53,904 nucleotides of DNA. It comes from Synergistota bacterium. Lineage in GTDB: Bacteria; Synergistota; Synergistia; Synergistales; Synergistaceae. Under the pieces are notes generated by a model. That model made no database searches and was not told the origin of the DNA. It worked only from the letters and a program-made list of their open reading frames with translations. The first letter of the stretch is position 1. Each line of letters begins with the position of its first letter. A program made the translations under genes and the position numbers. The stretch is taken from assembly GCA_023450745.1 (NCBI GenBank), contig JAEXGR010000034.1, forward strand, positions 1 to 53,904, written 5' to 3'. Positions 17,175-26,425 of the stretch are shown here, piece by piece.

Positions 17175-18113
17175 ATGAAGCTCCACGCGGCGGCATTCTC
17201 GCAAGAGGGGGCGGCGCTCGCGCTGCGGATCGCGCGGGCCTTCGGCGGCGCGGCCTGGGCCCCTGAAAGATACGCAGGCGCAGGCGTGCTTCCCTTCGGC
17301 GCTTCGCTCGGCGACTGGACCGGCGCGCGATTTGCGGAAAGCGAGGCGTTGGTCTTCGTCTCTTCCTGCGGCATCGCGGTGCGCGCCATCGCGCCATACC
17401 TTAAAGGCAAAGAGCGGGACCCGGCGGTCGTCGTCACCGACGAACGCGGCGCAAGCGTCATCTCCCTGCTCTCAGGGCATCTCGGCGGCGCCAACGAGCT
17501 TGCGCGGCGCATCGCCGAGATCATCGGGGGCCGCCCCGTAATCACCACCGCTACCGACGTAAACGGCATCACGCCGCCCGACTCGTGGGCGGTGAAGAAC
17601 GGCTGCGCGATCGAAAACCTGCCCGCCGCGAAGCGCGTCGCCGCGGAGCTGCTTGCGGGACACGCCGTCGGCGTCGCCGTCACCGACGAACTGCAGCCGG
17701 CCCCCTACCCCGTCACGCTGTGGCTGCGGCCGAAGAATCTGGCCGTCGGCGTCGGCTGCAAGCGCGGCACGGAGCCGGAGCTGCTGCGCGGATGCTTTTT
17801 AGACTTTATGAAGAACAGCGGCTATTCTCCGCTCTCGGCCGCCGTCGTCGCCTCTGTCGAGCAAAAGAAAGACGAGGCGGCGATCGCCGGGCTCGCGGAA
17901 TTTTATCAAATACCCTTTGAGACCTTCACGGCGGCGGAGCTGATGGCGCTGCCGGGCGAGTTCACCCCCTCGCCCGCGGCAACAGCGGCGGTCGGGGCCG
18001 ACAACGTCTGCGAGCGCGCGGCGCTTGCGGCGTCGCGGGGCGGCTACCTGGTGCGCCTCAAGACAAAATACCCCGGCATCACCTTCGCGCTGGCAAGAAA
18101 AAGGAGTCTGTGA
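17175..18113 (+). CDS. cbiG: Cobalt-precorrin-5A hydrolase CbiG
   Basis: A 312-residue protein with the CbiG signatures FVSSCGIAVRAIAPYL, DPAVVVTDERGASVISLLSG and SGHLGGANELARRI, then GCKRGTEPELL starting the C-terminal CobE-like domain. It opens the delta-lactone ring and releases acetaldehyde. It is specific to the anaerobic pathway. Three bases separate it from each of its neighbours cbiF and hemA. Confidence 0.95.
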   Translation: MKLHAAAFSQEGAALALRIARAFGGAAWAPERYAGAGVLPFGASLGDWTGARFAESEALVFVSSCGIAVRAIAPYLKGKERDPAVVVTDERGASVISLLSGHLGGANELARRIAEIIGGRPVITTATDVNGITPPDSWAVKNGCAIENLPAAKRVAAELLAGHAVGVAVTDELQPAPYPVTLWLRPKNLAVGVGCKRGTEPELLRGCFLDFMKNSGYSPLSAAVVASVEQKKDEAAIAGLAEFYQIPFETFTAAELMALPGEFTPSPAATAAVGADNVCERAALAASRGGYLVRLKTKYPGITFALARKRSL

Positions 18114-18116
18114 TTT

Positions 18117-19271
18117 ATGGCTACAGAAATAAAGATCGCCGGATTGGATTACCGGTCGGCCTCCGTCGACATCCGGGAAAAATTCACCTTCACCGAAAGC
18201 GAGCGGCGCGCGCTGCTGCGCGAAGTCGCCCCTTACGCGCAGGAGGCGGTCCTCATCTCGACCTGCAACCGCACGGAGCTGGCCGTCGTCTCCGAAGAGG
18301 AGCCCGCGGAGCTGCTGCACCGCGCGCGCGGCTGCGGCAATTTCTTCTCGCTGCGGGGAGAGGCCGCCGTCGCGCGCATCTTCGAGATCGCCGCGGGACT
18401 TCACTCGCAGATACCGCTTGAGGATCAGATCCTCGGGCAGATGAAGGACGCGCTTTCCGCCTCGCGCGAGGAAAAAACCTGCGGCGCGTTGCTCGGGCAG
18501 CTTTTTCAGCGCGCGGTCACGGCGGGCAAGGAGATCCGCACCAAATACAAGGCGCTGCCGCACGAATGCTCCGCGGCGGCGGCGGCCTGCACGGCGGCGG
18601 CGGAAGGGCTCAAGTCTCTGCACGGCGTCCCCGCCCTCGTCGTCGGCAGCGGCGAAATGGGCATGATCGCGGCGCAGCTGCTGCGCGACCGCGGCGCGGT
18701 GGTGCGCATGACGCGCCGCCGCTGCCGCAAGGACGGCGCGCAGCCGCCCTCCGGCGTAGAGCTGATCCCCTATGACAAAAGATACGAGGCGCTGCGGGAA
18801 TGCCGCCTCGTGATCTGCGCGACGGCAAGCCCGCATTTCGTCCTCACGGCAAAAGAGTTCCCCGACGACGGCGTAGCCAGAATGATGATAGACCTCGCCG
18901 TCCCGCGCGACATCGAACCGGCCTTCATGAAGCGCCCCTCGGTGACGCTGGTGGACATGGACGGCCTGGGACGCGGCGTGCTGCCGGCGGATTTCCTGCG
19001 GGAGATCAAAAAAAGCGTCGCGGAGCACACCCGGCGCTTTCACGAATGGCGGCAGGTACATGAATGTATGCCCTATATAGAAGACGTCTGTTCCTTCGCC
19101 GAGCGCGAACTGGCAAGCGAGCTCGGCTGCGAAAGCGACGAAGAATACTCGCGCGTAAAGGCCGCCTCCCGCAGCATGATGAATAAGCTTCTCTTCTCAT
19201 TAAAAGAAAGGGTTGATATAGATATGGCAAAAGAATGTTACTGCGCGCTCGCAAAGGCGGCGCAGAGATGA
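18117..19271 (+). CDS. hemA: Glutamyl-tRNA reductase HemA
   Basis: A 384-residue enzyme producing glutamate-1-semialdehyde from Glu-tRNA, the entry to all tetrapyrroles by the C5 route. It shows IAGLDYRSASVDIREKF, the catalytic cysteine in LISTCNRTEL, and a nucleotide-binding LVVGSGEMG segment followed by an oxidoreductase fold and a C-terminal dimerisation helix. It is somewhat shorter than many homologues (~420). Its place among cbi genes ties tetrapyrrole supply to the B12 riboswitch. Confidence 0.94.
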   Translation: MATEIKIAGLDYRSASVDIREKFTFTESERRALLREVAPYAQEAVLISTCNRTELAVVSEEEPAELLHRARGCGNFFSLRGEAAVARIFEIAAGLHSQIPLEDQILGQMKDALSASREEKTCGALLGQLFQRAVTAGKEIRTKYKALPHECSAAAAACTAAAEGLKSLHGVPALVVGSGEMGMIAAQLLRDRGAVVRMTRRRCRKDGAQPPSGVELIPYDKRYEALRECRLVICATASPHFVLTAKEFPDDGVARMMIDLAVPRDIEPAFMKRPSVTLVDMDGLGRGVLPADFLREIKKSVAEHTRRFHEWRQVHECMPYIEDVCSFAERELASELGCESDEEYSRVKAASRSMMNKLLFSLKERVDIDMAKECYCALAKAAQR

Positions 19272-20005
19272 TATACGTCGTCGGCTTGGGCCCCGGAGGC
19301 CCGGAACAGATAACGCCGCGGGCGCTGGCGGCGCTGGAAAAATGCGATCTGATCGTCGGCTACAAAGCCTACATAGAACTGATTCGCCCTCTCTTTGAGG
19401 GACGTAAGGAGCTCGTCGCCTCGCCGATGAAAAAGGAGCGCGCGCGCTGTGAGGAGGCGCTTTCGCTTTCGCTCTCCGGTCGCACCGTCGGGCTCGTCTC
19501 CAGCGGCGACCCGGGAATATACGGGATGGCCGGGATCATGCTGGAGGTGGCGCAGGACAAGACGGAAGTAGAGATCGTACCCGGCATCACCGCCGCCGCG
19601 AGCGCCGCCTCGATACTCGGCGCGCCGCTGATGCACGACTTCGCGGTGATCAGCCTCAGCGACCTGCTGACGCCGTGGGAGCTTATCGAAAGGCGGCTGC
19701 GCGCCGCCGCGGAGGCCGATTTCGTCATCTGCGTCTACAACCCCGCGAGCCACGGCCGCCCCGACCATCTCGCGCGCGCCGCGGCGGTCCTCATGGAAAA
19801 ACTGCCGAAGGACCGCGCCGCCGGCTGGGTGCGCAACGCCGGGCGCGACGGGGAGAGCCGCGGGCTCACCACGCTCGACGGACTGAAAGAGGCGCCGATA
19901 GATATGTTCTGCACCGTGATAATCGGCAACTCCGCCACCCGCGTGATAAACGGACGCCTGGTAACGCCGCGCGGCTATCGGCAAACCGAAGAGAACGATG
20001 GCTGA
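19268..20005 (+). CDS. cbiH: Cobalt-precorrin-3 C17-methyltransferase CbiH
   Basis: A 245-residue ring-contracting methyltransferase: IYVVGLGPGGPEQITPRAL, KCDLIVGYKAYIELI, GLVSSGDPGIYGMAG, VPGITAAASAASILGAPL, FAVISLSDLLTPW and VYNPASHGRPDHL. These are the CbiH/CobJ signatures. The ATG at 19268 overlaps the hemA stop; an in-frame TTG at 19235 lies inside hemA and lacks support. Overlaps the next gene by eight bases. Confidence 0.95.
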   Translation: MIYVVGLGPGGPEQITPRALAALEKCDLIVGYKAYIELIRPLFEGRKELVASPMKKERARCEEALSLSLSGRTVGLVSSGDPGIYGMAGIMLEVAQDKTEVEIVPGITAAASAASILGAPLMHDFAVISLSDLLTPWELIERRLRAAAEADFVICVYNPASHGRPDHLARAAAVLMEKLPKDRAAGWVRNAGRDGESRGLTTLDGLKEAPIDMFCTVIIGNSATRVINGRLVTPRGYRQTEENDG

Positions 20006-21242
20006 GATGGAGCGGCGGATACTGCTTTTCGGCGGCACCACCGAGGGGCGCGAACTGACGCGCTTCGGACTGCCGCTCATATATTCGGTCGCCACCGCCT
20101 ACGGCGCGGAGTTGGTACGCGGGGCGGAAAACACCACGACCGTCGTCGGGCGCATGAACGCCGAAGAGATGGAGAAATTCATCAGAGATTCAGGCGTCGC
20201 CTGCGTCATCGACGCAACGCACCCCTACGCGCGCGAAGCCCGCGAGAACATCCGCGCCGCCTGCGCCGCCGCCGGCACGCCGCTTATGCGCGTACAGCGC
20301 AAAGAAAGCGCCGCCGGCCGCGACGTCGTCCGCGTAAAGAACGCGGAAGAGGCGGCCCGCTACCTTGAGGAGACGACGGGCAACATCCTGCTGACCACCG
20401 GCAGCAGGGAACTTGAGGCGTTCGCCCGCATAAGCGCGCGCGCGCGGCTTTTCGCGCGGGTGCTGCCCGACCCCGAGGTAATAAAAAAATGCGCCGCGTG
20501 CGGCTTTGACAGCGGACATATCATCGCGATGCAGGGCCCCTTCAGCCTGCGCATGAACGAGGAGATGATCCGCTTAACAGGCGCGCGCTGGCTCGTCACC
20601 AAGGACGGCGGCGCCGCCGGCGGCCTGGAAGAAAAGATCGAGGCGGCGCGCAGCTGTAAGGCGCGCGTCGTCATGATCGAGCGGCCGCATGAAGAAGACG
20701 GACACAGCTGCGCCGAGGCGCTGCTCTGGGCGCGCCGGATGCTCGGCCTTTCGCGCCCGCCGCTCTTTCCGCTGCTCACGGACATGGAGGGACGCGCCGC
20801 GGTGATCGCGGGCGGCGGCCGGATCGCGGCGCGGCGCGCGGCGACGCTGGTGAAATGCGGCGCGGCGGTGACCGCCGTCAGCCCCGAATTCTGTCCGGAG
20901 TTCAAGGAGCTGAAATGCCGGTGCGAGAAAAAGCTCTGGGAGCCGGAAGACCTGGAGGGCGCGGCGCTCGCGGTGGCGGCGACCGACGACGAAAAGGTCA
21001 ACGCCGCCGTCGGCGCCGAGGCAAAACGGCGCGGCATACCGGTAAGCGTGGCGGACAGCGCGGCGGACTGCAGCTTTTATTTTCCCTCTCTCGTAACGAG
21101 CGGCGAGGTCTCGGCCTCCGTCTCGGCGGGGGCGCTTTCCCCGGCGCTGACGCACAGGCTCGCGGAGCGTCTCCGCTCCGTCTGGGACGAGTGGGTGAAA
21201 GAGGAGCGCGCCGCTTTGGAGGACCAAAGGAACCATGGATAA
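19998..21242 (+). CDS. cbiJ: CbiJ-SirC fusion: cobalt-precorrin-6A reductase plus precorrin-2 dehydrogenase
   Basis: A 414-residue bifunctional protein. Residues 5-250 are CbiJ/CobK: ILLFGGTTEGRELT, VIDATHPYAREARENI, LLTTGSRELEAF, MQGPFS and WLVTKDGGAAGG. From ~residue 258 a second domain follows with AVIAGGGRIAARRAATLVK, TAVSPEF, AVAATDDEKVN, DCSFYFPSLV and SVSAGALSPALT. This is the NAD-dependent precorrin-2 dehydrogenase (SirC, CysG N-terminal type), which makes sirohydrochlorin for CbiK. One chain therefore serves an early and a late step. Overlaps cbiH by eight bases and hemC by eight. Confidence 0.93.
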   Translation: MAEMERRILLFGGTTEGRELTRFGLPLIYSVATAYGAELVRGAENTTTVVGRMNAEEMEKFIRDSGVACVIDATHPYAREARENIRAACAAAGTPLMRVQRKESAAGRDVVRVKNAEEAARYLEETTGNILLTTGSRELEAFARISARARLFARVLPDPEVIKKCAACGFDSGHIIAMQGPFSLRMNEEMIRLTGARWLVTKDGGAAGGLEEKIEAARSCKARVVMIERPHEEDGHSCAEALLWARRMLGLSRPPLFPLLTDMEGRAAVIAGGGRIAARRAATLVKCGAAVTAVSPEFCPEFKELKCRCEKKLWEPEDLEGAALAVAATDDEKVNAAVGAEAKRRGIPVSVADSAADCSFYFPSLVTSGEVSASVSAGALSPALTHRLAERLRSVWDEWVKEERAALEDQRNHG

Positions 21243-22131
21243 AAGAATCATTCGTTTCGGAAGCAGAAGGAGCGCGCTCGCGCTCGCGCAGACAAAGCTC
21301 GTGATGGAAGCGGTGGCCCGCGCCCACCCCGAGCTTGCGGTCGAGCTCATAGCGATGGAGACCACCGGCGACCGAAATATGAAGCCCTTCTCCGAAGCCT
21401 CCGATAAATTCGGCATCAAAGGACTTTTCACACAGGAGCTTGAGGAGGCGCTGCTGTCGGGGGCCATCGACGTCGCCGTCCACAGCCTCAAAGATATGCC
21501 GATGAACGCAAACCCGGCGCTGCCGCTCGTCGCCTATTCAAAACGCGAAGACCCGCGCGACGCGCTCGTCCTGCCGGAGGGGCAAACGAAGCTCGGGGCA
21601 GGCGCCATCGGCTGCTCCTCGGCGCGGCGGCGCGTACAGCTCGCGGCGCTCTACCCCGGCGCGCGCATCGAACCGGTGCGCGGCAACGTCAACACCCGCC
21701 TGCGCAAGCTCGACGGCGGGGAATTCTCCGCGCTCGTGCTCGCGGCGGCCGGCCTCAAACGGCTCGGCCTCAAGGGGCGCGCCGCCAGATATTTTGAGAC
21801 GGACGAAATGATCCCCGCGCCGGGGCAGGGCATCCTGGCCTGCCAGGGGCGCGCGGGAGAGGACTATTACTATCTGGCGGCGGTGCGCGACGAGGAGGCG
21901 GCGGCCTGCGCCGCGGCGGAACGGGCCTTCTCCGCCGCGCTCGGCGGCGGCTGCACCGCGCCCGTGGGTGCCTTCGCCAGGCTTGACGGCGAAGAGATAA
22001 CGATCATGGGGCTCTACGCCGACGAAAGCGGCCGCGACATCCGCCGCGGCACGGCGCGCGGAGCCATAAAAGAAAAGACCGTCATCGCGACGAAGCTCGC
22101 GCAGGAACTTTCAAGGGGGGAAGAGCTATGA
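21235..22131 (+). CDS. hemC: Porphobilinogen deaminase HemC
   Basis: A 298-residue hydroxymethylbilane synthase: IRFGSRRSALALAQTKLV, DVAVHSLKDMP, ALVLPEG, IGCSSARRRVQL, IEPVRGNVNTRLRKLD, PAPGQGILACQ and the dipyrromethane-attachment cysteine in ALGGGCTAPVGAFA. Slightly shorter than average but with all key segments. Overlaps both neighbours. Confidence 0.96.
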   Translation: MDKRIIRFGSRRSALALAQTKLVMEAVARAHPELAVELIAMETTGDRNMKPFSEASDKFGIKGLFTQELEEALLSGAIDVAVHSLKDMPMNANPALPLVAYSKREDPRDALVLPEGQTKLGAGAIGCSSARRRVQLAALYPGARIEPVRGNVNTRLRKLDGGEFSALVLAAAGLKRLGLKGRAARYFETDEMIPAPGQGILACQGRAGEDYYYLAAVRDEEAAACAAAERAFSAALGGGCTAPVGAFARLDGEEITIMGLYADESGRDIRRGTARGAIKEKTVIATKLAQELSRGEEL

Positions 22132-23588
22132 CAGATAAAAAAGGAAGCGTGGCGCTCATCGGCGCGGGCCCCGGAGAGGCGGGGCTCTTCACCCTGCGCG
22201 GCCGCGAATTGCTGGAGGCCGCCGATTGTGTAGTCTACGACCGGCTCGTCGGCGACGGCGTGCTCGCGATGATGCCGGCGGCGGCGGAAAAAATCAGCGT
22301 CGGCAAGACCGGCGGCGGCCCCTCCGCGCCCCAGCGCGAGATCGAAGAGATTCTTGTGCGCGAGGCGAAAAAGGGGCGGCGCGTCGCGCGGCTCAAGGGC
22401 GGCGACCCCTTCCTGTTCGGGCGCGGCGGCGAGGAGATCGAGGCGCTGAACCGCGAAGGCATCCCCTTTGAAGTCGTCCCCGGCATCACCTCGGCGCTCG
22501 CGGGACCGGCCTGCGCCGGCATCCCCGTCACACACCGAGGCATCGCGCGCTCCGTCCACATCATCACGGCGCACACGAAAGAGGGGACCATCGCGCCCGT
22601 CGATTACGAGTCGCTCGCCAAGCTCGGCGGCACGCTCGTCTTCCTCATGGGGGCCGGCGCCGCCGCCGAAATATGCGCGGCGCTCATGAACGCCGGCATG
22701 GGGGCGGACACTCCCGCCGCCGCCGTGGAGAACGCGAGCACGGCGGCTCAGCGCCTCATCGGCGGCACGCTCGCGACCCTTGCCGCCGCCTGCGCGGAGC
22801 AAAAACTGAAATCTCCCGCGCTGATCGTCGTCGGCGCGGTAACGGCCTTCGCGGAAGAATTCGCCTGGAAAAAATTCCTGCCGCTCGCGGGGCGCAAGAT
22901 AATCGTCACCCGCCCGCGCGAACGGGCGGGGAGGCTGGCGGCGATGCTCCGCGAACGAGGCGCGGAGGTGGTGGAGCTGCCCAGCATCAGCACGCGCCGG
23001 ATATCCGCCGAGCTGCCGGACTTTGCAAAATATGGCTGGCTCGGCTTCACGAGCATGACCGGCGTGGAGGCGCTCTTCGCGCTGCTCGCGGAAACGGGCC
23101 GCGACGTCCGTTCCCTCGGCGCGGCAAAGATCGCGGCGATCGGCCCCGCGACCGCGAAGGCGCTGAGGGAGCGCGGCCTGCTCACAGACTACGTGCCGGA
23201 GGTCTACGACGGCGTCCACCTAGCGCGCGGCCTCGCCGCGCTCGCCCAAGGTACGCCCATTTTGATGATCCGCGCGAAAGAGGGCTCGCCAGAGCTGACG
23301 GCGGAGCTCGCGGCGCGGGAACTCGACTTCACCGAACTGCCGCTGTATGAGACAATATACGAAAAGGCCGAGACCATCCCGCAGGGCGCGGACACGGCGA
23401 TCTTCACGAGCGCCTCTACGGTGCGCGGCTTCAAGGCGGCGATGCCGGAGCTTGCAATAGAACACGCCTGCTGCATCGGCGAACAGACGGCGGCCGAAGC
23501 GCGCCGCGCCGGCTTTAAACGGATAATAACGGCTCAAAAGGCGACCCTGGAGAGCCTTATAAATACTTTGGAGGAAGATATAAGATGA
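22128..23588 (+). CDS. cobA-hemD: CobA-HemD fusion: uroporphyrinogen-III methyltransferase and uroporphyrinogen-III synthase
   Basis: A 486-residue bifunctional enzyme. Residues 1-245 are SUMT (CobA/CysG C-terminal type): VALIGAGPGEAGLFTLRG, DCVVYDRLVG, VARLKGGDPFLFGRGGEE and VPGITSALAGPACAGIPVTH. Residues ~250-486 are HemD: GRKIIVTRPRERAGRLA, WLGFTSMTGVEALF, KIAAIGPATAKALRERG and TAIFTSASTVRGF. HemD closes the ring to uroporphyrinogen III and CobA methylates it to precorrin-2. The same fusion is known in several Gram-positive anaerobes. Overlaps hemC and hemB by four bases. Confidence 0.95.
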   Translation: MTDKKGSVALIGAGPGEAGLFTLRGRELLEAADCVVYDRLVGDGVLAMMPAAAEKISVGKTGGGPSAPQREIEEILVREAKKGRRVARLKGGDPFLFGRGGEEIEALNREGIPFEVVPGITSALAGPACAGIPVTHRGIARSVHIITAHTKEGTIAPVDYESLAKLGGTLVFLMGAGAAAEICAALMNAGMGADTPAAAVENASTAAQRLIGGTLATLAAACAEQKLKSPALIVVGAVTAFAEEFAWKKFLPLAGRKIIVTRPRERAGRLAAMLRERGAEVVELPSISTRRISAELPDFAKYGWLGFTSMTGVEALFALLAETGRDVRSLGAAKIAAIGPATAKALRERGLLTDYVPEVYDGVHLARGLAALAQGTPILMIRAKEGSPELTAELAARELDFTELPLYETIYEKAETIPQGADTAIFTSASTVRGFKAAMPELAIEHACCIGEQTAAEARRAGFKRIITAQKATLESLINTLEEDIR

Positions 23589-24559
23589 TCGTACGTCCAA
23601 GAAGGCTGAGAAAAAACAAAATAATCCGCGACATGGCGGCGGAGACGCGGCTCTCCCCCTCCATGCTCGTCTATCCGATATTTATCCGCGAGGGCGCGGG
23701 CATCATTGAAGACATCCCCGCGATGCCGGGGCAGAAGCGCTACAGCCCCGACACCTTCCCCCGCGTCCTCGAAGAGGTGCAGCGCGCGGGGGTAAACTCC
23801 GTGCTCCTCTTCGGCATCCCCGAACATAAGGACGAGCTCGGCAGCGAGGCCTACAACGAGAACGGGGTCATCCAACAGGCGCTGCGCGCCGGTAAGAGAC
23901 ATTTCCCCGAAATGTGCTTCATCGGCGACGTCTGCCTCTGCGAATACACCTCACACGGCCACTGCGGCCTGCTCAAGGGCGAGACGGTGGACAACGACCC
24001 GACGCTCGACCTGCTCGCGAAGACGGCCCTCTCCCAGGCGCAGGCGGGCGCCGACATCGTCGCCCCCTCCGACATGATGGACGGGCGCGTCGCGGCGATC
24101 CGCGCGAAGCTGGACGGCGCGGGCCTGGACGACACGCTGATCTTTTCCTACGCCGTGAAATACGCCTCAGCCTTCTATGGGCCCTTCCGCGAGGCGGCGG
24201 GCTCCGCTCCCTCGTTCGGCGACCGCAAAAGCTACCAGATGGACCCGCGCAACGTGCGCGAGGGCGTGCGCGAGGCCCTGCTCGATATTGAGGAGGGCGC
24301 CGACATGATCATGGTGAAACCGGGACTCCCCTACCTCGACGTACTGCGCGCGGTGAAAGAGGCCTCCTGCGTCCCCGTCGGCGCTTACTGCGTCAGCGGC
24401 GAGTACTCGATGATCAAGGCCGCCGCCGAACGCGGCTGGCTTGACGAAAAACGCGTCGTCGCCGAGTCGGCGACCTGCCTCGCGCGCGGCGGCGCGGACG
24501 TCATCGTCAGCTATTTCGCCCCCGAGCTCGCGCGGATGATGAAGGAGGGCGAACTCTAA
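23585..24559 (+). CDS. hemB: Delta-aminolevulinic acid dehydratase HemB
   Basis: A 324-residue porphobilinogen synthase: RPRRLRKNKIIRDMAAET, LFGIPEHKDELGSEAY, the cysteine-rich zinc site DVCLCEYTSHGHCG, SDMMDGRVAAIR, the Schiff-base lysine in SYAVKYASAFYGPFREA, and the second lysine in IMVKPGLPYLDVL. The intact Cys-x-Cys...His-Cys site indicates a zinc-dependent type. Overlaps cobA-hemD by four bases and hemL by one. Confidence 0.97.
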   Translation: MIVRPRRLRKNKIIRDMAAETRLSPSMLVYPIFIREGAGIIEDIPAMPGQKRYSPDTFPRVLEEVQRAGVNSVLLFGIPEHKDELGSEAYNENGVIQQALRAGKRHFPEMCFIGDVCLCEYTSHGHCGLLKGETVDNDPTLDLLAKTALSQAQAGADIVAPSDMMDGRVAAIRAKLDGAGLDDTLIFSYAVKYASAFYGPFREAAGSAPSFGDRKSYQMDPRNVREGVREALLDIEEGADMIMVKPGLPYLDVLRAVKEASCVPVGAYCVSGEYSMIKAAAERGWLDEKRVVAESATCLARGGADVIVSYFAPELARMMKEGEL

Positions 24560-25851
24560 TGAGCCAGAGCCAGTGCGAAAGATTGTTTGAAGAGGCGCGG
24601 CGGTTCATCCCCGGCGGCGTCAACAGCCCCGTCCGCGCCTTCAAGAGCGTCGGGCGGACGCCGGTCTTCGCCGCGCGCGGCGAGGGAGCCTACATCTGGG
24701 ACGCCGACGGCCAACGGTACACCGACTACATCGGCTCTTGGGGCCCGCTCATTCTCGGCCACGCCTACGGCCCCGTCGTGGACGCCGTCTGCGAGGCGGC
24801 GCGCGAGGGCACGAGCTTCGGCCTGCCGACGGCGCTCGAAGTTGAAATGGCCCGCCTCATCACGGAACTCGTCAAAGGCGTCGAAATGGTGCGCATGGTC
24901 TCCTCCGGCACCGAGGCGGTCCTCTCGGCGATCCGCGCGGCGCGCGGCTTCACCGGCCGCGAGCTGATCGTGAAGTTTGAGGGCTGCTACCACGGACACT
25001 CCGACGGCATGCTCGTGAAAGCCGGCTCCGGCCTGGCGACCGCGGGACAGCCCGACAGCGCCGGCGTCCCCGCAAATATCGCGGCGGAGACCATCACCTG
25101 CCGCTACAACGACCTTGAAACGATGAAAGAGATCTTCGCGGCTCACCGGGACGAGGTCGCCGCGGTGATCGTCGAACCGGTCGGCGCGAACATGGGCGTC
25201 GTGCCTCCCGCGCCAGGATTCCTTGAAGGGCTGCGCCGGATCACCGCCGATCACGGCGCGCTGCTGATCTTCGACGAAGTAATCACCGGTTTCCGCCTCT
25301 CGCTGCACTGTGCCTCGGGATACTTCGGCGTCACCCCCGACCTCTGGACCTTCGGCAAAATCATCGGCGGCGGCCTGCCCGTCGGCGCTTACGGCGGGCG
25401 GCGCGACGTCATGTCGATGGTCGCCCCCTTGGGCCCCGTCTACCAGGCGGGAACGCTCTCGGGAAACCCCGTGGCGATGGCCGCCGGGCTCGCGGCGCTC
25501 TCGGCGCTGCGCGAAAACCCGCTCATCTATAAGGAGCTGGCGGCCAAAGGCGAAAAACTGCGCGGCGGCCTCGGCAGGATCTTTAAAAAATACAACGTCC
25601 CCGCCTGCGTGCAGGGCGTCGAATCGCTCGCGACAATATTTTTCACCGCGGGGCCGGTAAACAGTTATGACGAGGCGAAAAAGAGCGACACCGCGCGCTA
25701 CGCCCGCTTTTGGAGCGGCATGGCCGCGCGCGGCGTCCTGCTTGCCCCCTCGCAGTTCGAGGCGCTCTTCCTCAGCGCCGCGCACACAGACGAAGATATC
25801 GAATACTTTCTCGTCTGCGCCGGCGAAGTGGCGGGAAGCGCGGAGTTTTAA
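24559..25851 (+). CDS. hemL: Glutamate-1-semialdehyde 2,1-aminomutase HemL
   Basis: A 430-residue PLP enzyme: FIPGGVNSPVRAFKSVG, YIGSWGPLILGHAYG, VSSGTEAVLSAIRAARG, KFEGCYHGHSDGMLVKAGSG, the acid in LLIFDEVITGFR, the PLP lysine in FGKIIGGGLPVGAYGG, and GTLSGNPVAMAAGL. It converts HemA's product to 5-aminolevulinate. Full length. With hemA, B, C and D it gives a complete path to uroporphyrinogen III in this operon. Confidence 0.97.
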   Translation: MSQSQCERLFEEARRFIPGGVNSPVRAFKSVGRTPVFAARGEGAYIWDADGQRYTDYIGSWGPLILGHAYGPVVDAVCEAAREGTSFGLPTALEVEMARLITELVKGVEMVRMVSSGTEAVLSAIRAARGFTGRELIVKFEGCYHGHSDGMLVKAGSGLATAGQPDSAGVPANIAAETITCRYNDLETMKEIFAAHRDEVAAVIVEPVGANMGVVPPAPGFLEGLRRITADHGALLIFDEVITGFRLSLHCASGYFGVTPDLWTFGKIIGGGLPVGAYGGRRDVMSMVAPLGPVYQAGTLSGNPVAMAAGLAALSALRENPLIYKELAAKGEKLRGGLGRIFKKYNVPACVQGVESLATIFFTAGPVNSYDEAKKSDTARYARFWSGMAARGVLLAPSQFEALFLSAAHTDEDIEYFLVCAGEVAGSAEF

Positions 25852-25854
25852 AAG

Positions 25855-26361
25855 ATGCCAGACGAAAAACAGCAGGGAAAAGTACAGATATACACCGGCT
25901 GCGGCAAGGGCAAAAGCACCGCGGCCTTCGGCCTCGCGATGCGCGCGGTCGGCTGCGGCGGTAAAGTATTCATCATTCAGTTTCAAAAAGCCCTCCGCTG
26001 CGGCGAGCACAAGAGCGCGGAAAAACTCGGCATCGGACTCGCCCAGTGCCCGCAGGGACGCGGCAGCGGCCCCTGCGCCGCCCCCTGCCCGCTGATGACG
26101 ATGGCATACGGGATGCTGCGGGATGGCGACGCCGACCTGCTGATCCTCGACGAGATCATGGCGGCGATGCGGTACGGGTGCGTCACGCAGCAAGAGGCGC
26201 TTGCGCTCCTCGACGCGCGGAACGAAAAGACCGAGCTCGTGCTCACGGGACGCGGCGCGCCGGCGGCGCTGATAGAGCGCGCGGACCTCGTCACCGAAAT
26301 GAAAAAGATAAAGCACTACTACGACGGCGGCCTGCTGGCAAGACGCGGGATAGAGTATTAG
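25855..26361 (+). CDS. cobO: Cob(I)yrinic acid a,c-diamide adenosyltransferase (CobO/BtuR type)
   Basis: A 168-residue P-loop protein: VQIYTGCGKGKSTAAFGLAM (Walker A), VFIIQFQKALRCGEHK, LLILDEIMAAMRYG (Walker B), LVLTGRGAPAALIERADLVTEM and a closing HYYDGGLLARRGIEY. It transfers the 5'-deoxyadenosyl group from ATP to Co(I). At 168 residues it is at the short end of the family but complete. Three bases separate it from hemL. Confidence 0.93.
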   Translation: MPDEKQQGKVQIYTGCGKGKSTAAFGLAMRAVGCGGKVFIIQFQKALRCGEHKSAEKLGIGLAQCPQGRGSGPCAAPCPLMTMAYGMLRDGDADLLILDEIMAAMRYGCVTQQEALALLDARNEKTELVLTGRGAPAALIERADLVTEMKKIKHYYDGGLLARRGIEY

Positions 26362-26425
26362 CAACCGGCGGACGGCACGTCAACGTGAGATTTTATATGA
26401 CAAAGAAACACGAGGTGGGGACAAC

